NCBI GenBank assembly: GCA_015485455.1
Contig: WFTN01000385.1
Location: 1-5,147 of the forward strand
Direction: 5' to 3'
DNA from: Planctomycetota bacterium
Lineage (GTDB): Bacteria; Planctomycetota; GCA-002687715; DRQF01
DNA length: 5,147 nucleotides
The notes under the pieces: model-generated
Databases searched by the model: none
Told to the model about the DNA's origin: nothing
Seen by the model: the letters and a program-made list of their open reading frames with translations, nothing else
Shown here: positions 1 through 5,147 of the stretch, in pieces
Layout of the letters: every line of letters starts with the position of its first letter
Position numbering within the stretch: position 1 is the first letter of the stretch
Position numbers and translations under genes: made by a program

Positions 1-30
1 CCATCTTAGAACTCGGCGAGCTATGAACCT

Positions 31-70
31 GATTGACCTCTGAGGAGTTCTCCTCAGCACCCAGTCAATT
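31..70. repeat. Perfect 8+2+8 hairpin inside a longer imperfect stem
   Basis: CTGAGGAG (40-47) and CTCCTCAG (50-57) are perfect reverse complements separated only by TT. An outer pair, ATTGAC (32-37) with GTCAAT (64-69), could extend the structure. As RNA it would fold as a 7-bp stem with a GTTC loop. A short open frame entering from the left edge (frame 3, ending ...LELGEL at a TGA at 24-26) stops just before it. The hairpin could therefore be the 3' end of an upstream transcript. However, no T-run follows, so a classical intrinsic terminator is not supported. It may equally be a protein-binding inverted repeat. The inverted repeat is directly seen; its role is unknown. Confidence 0.45.
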
Positions 71-155
71 TGATTGATGTCAGATGTGGTCTTCAAACAA
101 ATGAGAGACGATCTCGACGAACTTCTTGGTGACGATGGGGTGATGGACTTGGTGT

Positions 156-177
156 CCGAGTTCTCGGCCTTGGCCGA
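156..177. repeat. Two overlapping inverted repeats with TT centres
   Basis: CCGAG-TT-CTCGG (156-167) overlaps TCGGCC-TT-GGCCGA (164-177); both are perfect apart from the two central bases. The first shares the core GAGTTCTC with the hairpin at 40-57. A similar AA-centred repeat, TTGGC-AA-GCCAA, lies at 980-991. They could be operator-like sites, alternative RNA hairpins or coincidence. Their presence is certain; any function is inference. Confidence 0.35.
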
Positions 178-465
178 CAAAAGAGTATGGCACGGAGGCA
201 TAGCTAAAGAAAGACTTGGTGGGCGCTGTCTCCGCTGCGAACGTTTGGTCCGCTGGTGTACGGAGCAAACTGAGACAAGAGCAGTAGCTCCAACAGCCCA
301 TTTCAGCTCGCGATTTTGACAGAATCTGGTCGCCCTACAGCCGACATGTTGTTGAGGATATTGCACGCCAGCATCGCCTCATGAATCAACCACTTTGGGG
401 TTGGTTGGCTACAACAACGATCATGGGCAGAGTTGCGCAATCTCTCTTTGTTGCGTCACCGTCCG

Positions 466-570
466 TTATGTACCCGAAGAACGCCTTCTCCACAGTTCCT
501 TGTTGGCGATAGCCAGCTTCTTCCTTCTTCTTCGACGACGACGACCGACTTTCTTAACCCGTCGGACCAT
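466..570 (-). CDS. Possible small, very basic peptide (34 aa), doubtful
   Basis: Read on the minus strand from ATG at 570-568 to TAA at 468-466, this frame gives a 34-residue peptide. It starts MVRRVKKVGRRRRRRRKKLA and ends with WRRRSSGT; about half the residues are Arg or Lys. AGGA lies five bases upstream of the ATG, which is an acceptable Shine-Dalgarno. Such a composition would suit a nucleic-acid-binding or ribosome-associated small protein, but I recognise no family. The run of arginines comes from a CTT/ACG-rich low-complexity stretch (517-546), so a chance frame is quite possible. The frame is also open upstream of the ATG. Treat it as a candidate only. Confidence 0.18.
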   Translation of the reverse strand: MVRRVKKVGRRRRRRRKKLAIANKELWRRRSSGT

Positions 571-600
571 TTTGTTCCTGTTCTTCGTTCCGTTCTTGTT
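517..600. repeat. Low-complexity CTT / ACG / GTTC stretch
   Basis: Bases 517-546 are made of imperfect CTT triplets followed by four ACG-type triplets. Bases 571-600 are an imperfect run of GTTC-like words. The result is a strong strand bias, with pyrimidines on the plus strand. It produces artificial-looking homopolymers in the frames crossing it (Thr or Ser on plus, Arg or Val on minus). It is not a perfect tandem array, unlike the octamer array at 1214-1292. Confidence 0.35.
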
Positions 601-979
601 GACGCGAGAATTCTTGATTGGCCGCAGATGGTGAGATCGAAGTGGGGAGGGATCATGTCTATCTGTGTTGATGTCTATGTGGCCCGCAGCCCTGCCTTGA
701 TTCGCATGACCTCCAAGGTTGAATTAGCCAATGGTGTCACTGACGTGGGAACGGGGGAGATCACGTTTCCCGATAGACGTCTGGATCGCTGCCAGTACTC
801 CTCATCGGCTGAAGTGCTTTCAGTGGTGGTTTGCAATCCTGGCTTGACGCCCATTTCGGCGGGCTCTGCCATTCGCCACTTTCCAAGCTGTCATGGGTGT
901 CCCCACAGCCCCCTACTTCGCCATCAGCAACGCAGGAGAGCTACTTCAGTGGTAGCGATCTGACAAAACGGGCCATTGA

Positions 980-3900
980 TTGGCAAGCCAAGAATGGGCA
1001 AGGGGCCCCATGATTCTGGGCAAGAACAGATGTAGGCACTATTTTGCAAGAAATATCTTGCGCAATGGTTCGTCCACAGTTTATTGTGGGAATCTGTTAG
1101 AGAGCCAAGCGCGCCAAATTATCACTTTTGAGCCGATTCATTCGCGAGAATCACTCAAATTCCGTTCATTTGGAATCTGTGGAAGGAAAGCCAATGAGAA
1201 GCCTCGTCGCCCTAGTTCAGCAGTTCAGCAGTTCAGCAGTTCAGCAGTTCAGCAGTTCAGCAGTTCAGCAGTTCAGCAGTTCAGCAGTTCAGTTATGGTC
1301 CTTTGCTGCCTAACCTTAACGGCGTTTAGCCAAAGCCCGGGTCCTTATCCAACGGAACCCCCAACACATACATCTGCAGGAACTGGGCTTTGGAGTTCGG
1401 CAACAACATGGACTCCTGTGGCGCCCATCACCACAACAGTCCCCCTTCAATCCACAGACATCATCCTGATCCAAGCAGGCCACACTGTGACTCTCGATCT
1501 TCTTATCGATTGTGCCAAGGCGATTATTGTTGACGGCACGCTGATTGTTGACAACAACCTTCAGGACTGGTGCTTTGAACTCCTCTATGTTCGAAATGGC
1601 GGAAAATTGAAGGTTGGCACGTCCCTTTCCCCTTTCACAGGAAATCTGAACATTCGATTAGCAGAAGATTTCTCCACCTCGCCACCAACCCCTGGGCGAC
1701 TCTTCGTGGATCCCGGTGGAAACATCAGGATGTGGGGCAATCAGAATGGCCAGCTCCCACACGGTCGTCTCTCAGAAACTCTTCTCACCGGCCAAAACAG
1801 AATACGAGTAGTTGGCAATCCTGGGTGGGCTGTGGGCGACAAGGTCGTGGTTGCTTCAACAGACTACGACACCAACGATGCCGAAGAATTCACTATAACA
1901 TCGGTCACGAACCTCCCTCCACCTTCCAGGATGGAATATGGCATAGATCACCCCGCGACCTTTCAGCATTTTGTCGGCACCTTAGATCCAGGTCCATCCA
2001 AAACCATGAAAATTGCAGCGGAAGTGGGCCTTCTTTCCCGCAATATTACGGTTCAAGGGCCTGTGGGGCCAGCCACAACGAAATGGGGCGGTTTCATTCG
2101 GTTCGGCGAGAATCCAGCACCCGGTACGGGGCCCAGCGACCATACTCCAGCAACTCCAGCTCCTCGGGTCAACATCAACTGGGTCGAATTCACTGGTCTT
2201 GGTAATCGCCTAGTCGAAGGCGAGTATCCCATCCATTTCCACTACGGCGGGGCTATGGCGGTGGGGCGCATTGGGGCCTCTTCGTTTCATCACAATTACA
2301 ATCGCTCCATCGTTGTGCACCACACAACAAATGTTCAGCTCACCGACAATGTCTCTTACCACACCTACGGCCACGCATTCTATTTCGCATCCGGCCTTGA
2401 AAAAGGTTGTACCCTCACCGGCAACTTGGGGCTTTCGACACTTGCAGCTGAGGACGGTGTTGTCGATCCGAAGGATCCAACAGGGCAAACTATTCTGAAG
2501 CCCTTGAACAAGAGAGACAAGGCACCGTCGACTTTTTGGATTAAGACCTTGGATTGCACTGTCGACAACAACATCTCAGCAGGGTCTGAAGGAACGGGCT
2601 TCTGGATTGAAAATCCTCATGAAGTGTTTTCCTACCAGGGAATCGAGCCTTTGCCCGTCCCGAATGGCGTACCATTCGGCCCAGCTCTCCCAGCGCCTAA
2701 TACGAACACGCCAACCCCAAAATGGTCGTTTGACGGCAATTTGGCCCACTCTTCCGTTGAGCATGGCTACTTTGGTGACCATCAGGTCATCCAATGGGGG
2801 CAAGCTGCGAACCACGCGTTCAAAGTAGATGGTTTCACTGCGTACAAATGTGGGCAGTACGGCATCTTTAGTCGCAACTTTGGCCATGTGCTTTGGGAAA
2901 ACTTGAGAGTGGCTGATTGCCAAGTCGGACTTTATGCCGCGAGCATTGCCTTTCCTGGCAGCGACGGTGAGGCCGTCACAACTTTCAAGGACTCCCTTGT
3001 TATCGGCGAATCCTTAAACACGGGAACTATTGCGAGCGGTTGGGATGTGGAGGAAATCTTCGCTGGTCGCAGTCTATCTACGATTAGTTTAGAGATGAAC
3101 TTGTACCCCAATGGTGGCGTATGGGGTTTTGAAGTTTATGATGGCCAAGTCACGGTTGATGACGTTGAGTTTGTGAATTTCAATACTCACCAAGTCGCAT
3201 CCGGGGGAATCCCGCGAAAAGCCGCCGCCATTATCAACCGGCTCCAGAAGATCGAATACAACACAGATCCCCGCAATATGATGATTGGTGCTTCCTTCAC
3301 CAACGTACCCATGAAGAACCGGGTGTTCTTTCGTACAGGACTCCCCGGTGCCAACGCCGTGAATCACGCCGTGCTCTGGAATCCTGACGGTTCGGTCACA
3401 AGTTTTGGAGCTCCAGGCCAGAGTGGGCCCGCCGGATACATCACCACCGATCAACCAGCTATGCTGCACACGGGAGCCAGTAAAACTGGGACTCCTGGCT
3501 TAGATGACGCTATCTGGGATGCTGATTGGAATGCTTGGCGGGTTCCCGATCTTCCGCGGAGTGCGACAGAGTCGGGCAGGGGAATCGTCCAGATGCTTTT
3601 CTGGGATAAGAACGGGACCCATGGCTCCGGGTCCAACGGCGTGGCAGCGTTCATGCGTCTGACCCGTGTCGTCCCAGGTGGAGGCCCAGCGCCTTTTATT
3701 GATAGCCATCACATCCATGATGCAGCCGAAAGCTTTTTTTCGAACCTCTATCCCTTCAACATCAAGCAAGGTGAGGTTTACGAAGTGACACCTCCCACGC
3801 CAACGGTCGGCCCCGGTACCCCTATTGACTTTGAAAACTTCAACATCGTCATGCGATTTTGCCGACCGGGGGATTGGGTGACATTGAAGATACCGATGAT

Positions 3901-4450
3901 TCTTTCAGTTCCGATGATGCCCAACGAATACAAGCCAAAGACCTCAGCCTCGTCGTTCGATTTTCTTAGCTTCTTTCTGCATCAACGCATGGACTGTTTG
4001 GACTACTTTGGTCCCATGAGTGGCGGAAAAGTGCCCAAATTGGGCAACTACATTGATCCAGAAAAAAAGCCTATCCCCATCGTGTATGAGCGTCTTAGTC
4101 AGCAACTTTCCATTACGTCGAAAGAGAATGCGATTTCTCCAGATTCGGCAGTTGGCCTCCTTGGCGCGGCCTTAGGCGAGAGTACATCCCCGCCAACGAT
4201 GGCGCCGACTACAAATGGGGGTGTGGTCAGTACGTCGCCATATGGTTTGGCTTGGGACTACGTTCCCTATGGCAATGGCAATGGCGACCTATATCTCCGA
4301 ATTGTGTTGATGGACTATAGCGTCACGGGGCCTTATTCTACTTTTAATCCACCGGGGGCCTGGTTCATTCCAAAAGGCTTTGCCGTTCCGGGTGTTGATG
4401 TCATGTTTGAAGGTGGCGCTGTCACGGTTCACGTCAAGAATGTTCAATAG
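980..4450 (+). CDS. Secreted G8-domain beta-helix protein (CEMIP/TMEM2-like)
   Basis: This open frame of 1156 codons runs from TTG 980 to TAG 4448-4450; residue numbers count from that TTG. The first 105 or so residues are probably not native (see the frame from ATG 1194). Residues 106-119, MVLCCLTLTAFSQS, look like the end of a signal peptide. A G8 domain follows at about 134-228: W138, then TTW, a GHTVTLD strand, VDGTLIVD, and RNGGKLKVG before a closing NIRLA. Motifs typical of CEMIP, TMEM2 and PKHD1L1 come next in the same order: HG at 261-262, WAVGD at 283-287 followed by ASTD, YPIHFH at 416-421, a HH-rich beta-helix part near 437-450, and YDG at 720-722. The remainder is right-handed beta-helix repeats, with a proline-rich loop near 556-583. 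The C-terminal 250 or so residues are unassigned, with no sorting signal or membrane anchor. Animal relatives bind or degrade hyaluronan; here a role in binding or cutting extracellular polysaccharide is only inferred. Tandem stops TAG-TAA end the gene. Confidence 0.9.
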   Translation: MASQEWARGPMILGKNRCRHYFARNILRNGSSTVYCGNLLESQARQIITFEPIHSRESLKFRSFGICGRKANEKPRRPSSAVQQFSSSAVQQFSSSAVQQFSSSVMVLCCLTLTAFSQSPGPYPTEPPTHTSAGTGLWSSATTWTPVAPITTTVPLQSTDIILIQAGHTVTLDLLIDCAKAIIVDGTLIVDNNLQDWCFELLYVRNGGKLKVGTSLSPFTGNLNIRLAEDFSTSPPTPGRLFVDPGGNIRMWGNQNGQLPHGRLSETLLTGQNRIRVVGNPGWAVGDKVVVASTDYDTNDAEEFTITSVTNLPPPSRMEYGIDHPATFQHFVGTLDPGPSKTMKIAAEVGLLSRNITVQGPVGPATTKWGGFIRFGENPAPGTGPSDHTPATPAPRVNINWVEFTGLGNRLVEGEYPIHFHYGGAMAVGRIGASSFHHNYNRSIVVHHTTNVQLTDNVSYHTYGHAFYFASGLEKGCTLTGNLGLSTLAAEDGVVDPKDPTGQTILKPLNKRDKAPSTFWIKTLDCTVDNNISAGSEGTGFWIENPHEVFSYQGIEPLPVPNGVPFGPALPAPNTNTPTPKWSFDGNLAHSSVEHGYFGDHQVIQWGQAANHAFKVDGFTAYKCGQYGIFSRNFGHVLWENLRVADCQVGLYAASIAFPGSDGEAVTTFKDSLVIGESLNTGTIASGWDVEEIFAGRSLSTISLEMNLYPNGGVWGFEVYDGQVTVDDVEFVNFNTHQVASGGIPRKAAAIINRLQKIEYNTDPRNMMIGASFTNVPMKNRVFFRTGLPGANAVNHAVLWNPDGSVTSFGAPGQSGPAGYITTDQPAMLHTGASKTGTPGLDDAIWDADWNAWRVPDLPRSATESGRGIVQMLFWDKNGTHGSGSNGVAAFMRLTRVVPGGGPAPFIDSHHIHDAAESFFSNLYPFNIKQGEVYEVTPPTPTVGPGTPIDFENFNIVMRFCRPGDWVTLKIPMILSVPMMPNEYKPKTSASSFDFLSFFLHQRMDCLDYFGPMSGGKVPKLGNYIDPEKKPIPIVYERLSQQLSITSKENAISPDSAVGLLGAALGESTSPPTMAPTTNGGVVSTSPYGLAWDYVPYGNGNGDLYLRIVLMDYSVTGPYSTFNPPGAWFIPKGFAVPGVDVMFEGGAVTVHVKNVQ
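1046..1089. promoter_or_regulatory. Two small inverted repeats upstream of the likely start
   Basis: GCAAGA (1046-1051) pairs with TCTTGC (1056-1061) across AATA. CCACA (1074-1078) pairs with TGTGG (1085-1089) across six bases. They lie 105-150 bases upstream of ATG 1194, where a promoter or operator would be expected. A weak sigma-70-like pair, TTGCGC (1058-1063) and TTTATT (1080-1085), spaced by 16 bases, overlaps them. The promoter match is too poor to rely on. The repeats are visible in the sequence; the regulatory role is inferred from position only. Confidence 0.2.
1181..1186 (+). promoter_or_regulatory. Ribosome binding site for ATG 1194
   Basis: GGAAGG lies seven bases before ATG 1194, the best Shine-Dalgarno in the area. 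It decides the start: the ATG it serves opens MRSLVALV, a proper signal-peptide beginning (one Arg, then hydrophobic residues). The start candidates in the long G8 frame are worse. TTG 980 and ATG 1010 give a soluble-looking 95-105 residue extension. ATG 1295 has only octamer repeat upstream, and its n-region has no charge. Confidence 0.6.
1194..1313 (+). CDS. Signal-peptide start of the G8 gene, out of frame here
   Basis: From ATG 1194 the frame reads MRSLVALVQQFSSSAV, continues through the octamer array, and ends at TAA 1311-1313 after QLWSFAA, giving a 39-residue peptide in the sequence as given. MRSLVALV looks like the n-region and first hydrophobic residues of a signal peptide. The missing rest, MVLCCLTLTAFSQS, lies just after the array but in the frame of the G8 protein. 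From 1194 to the G8 stop at 4450 is 3257 bases, one base short of a multiple of three. Removing one 8-base unit would give 3249 bases (1082 residues); adding two would give 3273 bases (1090 residues). I infer that this is the true 5' end of the G8 gene in a frame-OFF state, or that the repeat number is mis-assembled. It is not a separate gene. Confidence 0.6.
   Translation: MRSLVALVQQFSSSAVQQFSSSAVQQFSSSAVQLWSFAA
1214..1292 (+). repeat. Octanucleotide tandem repeat (AGTTCAGC), 9.9 copies
   Basis: Nine perfect head-to-tail copies of AGTTCAGC (1214-1285) are followed by a tenth that lacks only its last base (1286-1292). There is no mismatch inside the array, which suggests recent or continuing slippage. 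Eight is not a multiple of three, so each gain or loss of a unit shifts the reading frame. Three units encode the octapeptide SSAVQQFS, and all three frames give the same repeating peptide. The array contains no ATG, GTG, TTG or stop in the plus direction. In the third frame, TAG at 1213-1215 closes translation at the array's edge. It lies in the signal-peptide coding region of the G8 gene, the kind of position used by phase-variable surface genes. Confidence 0.95.
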
Positions 4451-4472
4451 TAAGTCGAGAATTCGATTCAAC

Positions 4473-4476
4473 AGGA
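4473..4476 (+). promoter_or_regulatory. Ribosome binding site for the LamG gene
   Basis: AGGA stands seven bases before ATG 4484, in the 33-base gap after the G8 stop. This supports 4484 as the start rather than the in-frame ATGs at 4505 or 4571. No terminator-like hairpin lies between the two genes, so translation from a shared transcript is likely. Confidence 0.5.
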
Positions 4477-4483
4477 TTTTGCC

Positions 4484-5147
4484 ATGTCAAACGGAAAACA
4501 TCTGATGGGATTGGACTCTGTGCTTTTCTGTCTGGGAAGTCTCTTCAAGGGCGCTCACTTGAGTCGTTTCATGATTTTGCTCATGATCTGCTTTGTGTCA
4601 ACGAGCGCAGATGCGCAGTTGCCACAGATCCTCTATTTGCCATTCAATGAAGGGGCGGGTACAGCAACGGCGGATTTGGCGGTACCTGGGCAGCCGAGTA
4701 CTAACCCAACTTTGACGAATTCTAATAGTTGGAATCTCTCTGATCCTTATTTGGGAAGTGCAGCATGGGAGCCTAGTCAACTCGGACTCGACATTGTTAA
4801 TGCTGGTACAATTTTTGGGACATCGGGAGCTTTTAGTTTTGAATTTGCCCTTAAGCCTGAGCCCTCGATTCCTGTTGGTGCGCTTGGTGTCATTACAGAG
4901 AGTGCTTTGTTTCGTCTTTCGCTTCAGGAGAATAGCATTGGGGAGTTCCGTTTTACGTTCTCGAGTTCGCCAGCCCTAGTGCAAGACCTTGGGCCGCCAC
5001 TGCCACTGAACGAATGGACATTCGTTTCCATTGTTTACGATCCATCGCTAAACTTGCTTTTCCTCTATTTTGACGCAGAACTAGTCGATGTTGCGTTTCC
5101 AACGGACTTCTTTGGCAGTCCGGTCATTCTAACTTTGGCGAGTGGAG
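4484..5147 (+). CDS. Secreted LamG/concanavalin-A-like protein, 3' end cut
   Basis: The frame is open from ATG 4484 to the window edge (221 codons seen, no stop), so the protein continues beyond it. Residues 1-28 are a long, weakly basic n-region. FMILLMICFV (29-38) is the hydrophobic core and A42-D43-A44 precedes Q45, a good signal peptidase I site; the mature protein would be exported. From residue 49 the sequence shows the LamG/laminin-G-like jelly-roll pattern: ILYLPFNEGAG at the start, AFSFEFALKP in the middle, then NEWTFVSIVYD with W178 and LLFLYFDAELV. The last corresponds to the usual W-x-h-V-a-x-x-x-D ... l-Y-x-D-G strands, with Ala in place of the Gly. Such domains bind sugars or proteins, often inside very large exported proteins. 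It lies 33 bases after the G8 gene and probably shares its transcript. The ligand cannot be told from the sequence. Confidence 0.85.
   Translation, partial: MSNGKHLMGLDSVLFCLGSLFKGAHLSRFMILLMICFVSTSADAQLPQILYLPFNEGAGTATADLAVPGQPSTNPTLTNSNSWNLSDPYLGSAAWEPSQLGLDIVNAGTIFGTSGAFSFEFALKPEPSIPVGALGVITESALFRLSLQENSIGEFRFTFSSSPALVQDLGPPLPLNEWTFVSIVYDPSLNLLFLYFDAELVDVAFPTDFFGSPVILTLASG

Larger units (their letters stand above)
71..979. other. Gene-poor region, no recognisable gene
   Basis: No reading frame in this stretch shows a recognisable domain, a signal peptide or a good ribosome binding site, and the open frames on both strands are short. The longest (433-963, plus, 176 codons) has an unnatural-looking composition, rich in Ser, Arg, Cys and Thr runs that come from low-complexity DNA. 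Two plus-strand pieces look more protein-like. One is frame 288-512, containing DFDRIWSPYSRHVVEDIARQ and ending at TAG 510-512. The other is frame 848-955, containing ATFQAVMGVPTAPYFAISNA and ending at TAG 953-955. They lie in different frames and match nothing I recognise. They could be remnants of a decayed gene or chance. The region may also serve as a long leader or promoter for the G8 gene downstream. Confidence 0.4.

Noticed and set aside
40..57. Rho-independent terminator
   Set aside because: The stem is good, but the following bases (CACCCAGTCAATTTG) contain no T-run on either side of the hairpin.
80..301. Minus-strand frame of 73 residues ending HLFEDHI
   Set aside because: It looks moderately protein-like but has no recognisable family or convincing ribosome binding site. 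It is countered by an equally plausible plus-strand frame (74-319).
433..963. Open frame of 176 codons on the plus strand upstream of the G8 gene
   Set aside because: Composition is dominated by Ser/Thr/Arg runs from low-complexity DNA. There is no domain, no signal peptide and no good ribosome binding site. It is probably a chance open frame.
1002..1009. GGGGCCCC palindrome just before ATG 1010
   Set aside because: A perfect 8-base palindrome, but isolated and with no associated structure. The nearby TGGGCAAG direct repeat (995-1002, 1017-1024) is too short to interpret.
1214..1292. CRISPR array
   Set aside because: The repeats are head-to-tail 8-mers with no spacers; this is a simple-sequence tandem repeat.
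2210..2923. Minus-strand open frames inside the G8 gene
   Set aside because: They are shadows of a strongly supported plus-strand coding sequence with clear domain motifs.

Overview
The window looks like bacterial chromosomal DNA of moderate GC (about half, by eye). It carries two same-strand genes for large, apparently secreted proteins, preceded by roughly 1 kb with no recognisable gene. Several traits fit Planctomycetota or a similar lineage with many giant exported proteins: a G8/beta-helix protein, a LamG-type protein with an N-terminal signal peptide and an Ala-x-Ala cleavage motif, and weak but visible Shine-Dalgarno sequences. This taxonomic guess is inference only; there is no rRNA or marker gene.

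Region 1-979: no convincing protein gene. It holds a strong small hairpin (40-57, inside a longer imperfect stem 31-70), two further two-base-centred inverted repeats (156-177), a low-complexity pyrimidine stretch (517-600) and, on the minus strand, a possible 34-residue very basic peptide (570-466). Several unlinked open frames are probably chance or remnants of a decayed gene.

Region 980-4450: one long open frame encoding a G8-domain, right-handed beta-helix protein. It shows the conserved layout of the animal CEMIP/TMEM2/PKHD1L1 group (G8, then HG, WxxGD, YPIHFH and YDG motifs). Its beginning is the most interesting part of the window. A 79-base tandem array of the octamer AGTTCAGC (1214-1292; nine full copies plus seven bases) lies in the signal-peptide coding region. 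The best start, ATG 1194 with a good ribosome binding site, reads a signal-peptide start (MRSLVALV) into the array. In the sequence as given it leaves the array in the wrong frame and stops at 1311-1313. Loss of one octamer, or gain of two, would join it to the rest of the signal peptide and the G8 protein. This is the layout of a slipped-strand, phase-variable ON/OFF switch, seen here in the OFF register, unless the copy number is an assembly error.

Region 4484-5147: 33 bases after tandem TAG-TAA stops, a second gene with its own ribosome binding site starts and runs off the window. It encodes a signal peptide followed by a LamG/concanavalin-A-like lectin domain. The two genes probably form an operon for exported, carbohydrate-binding or surface proteins. 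Slippage in the octamer array would mainly control the first, with possible polar effects on the second.
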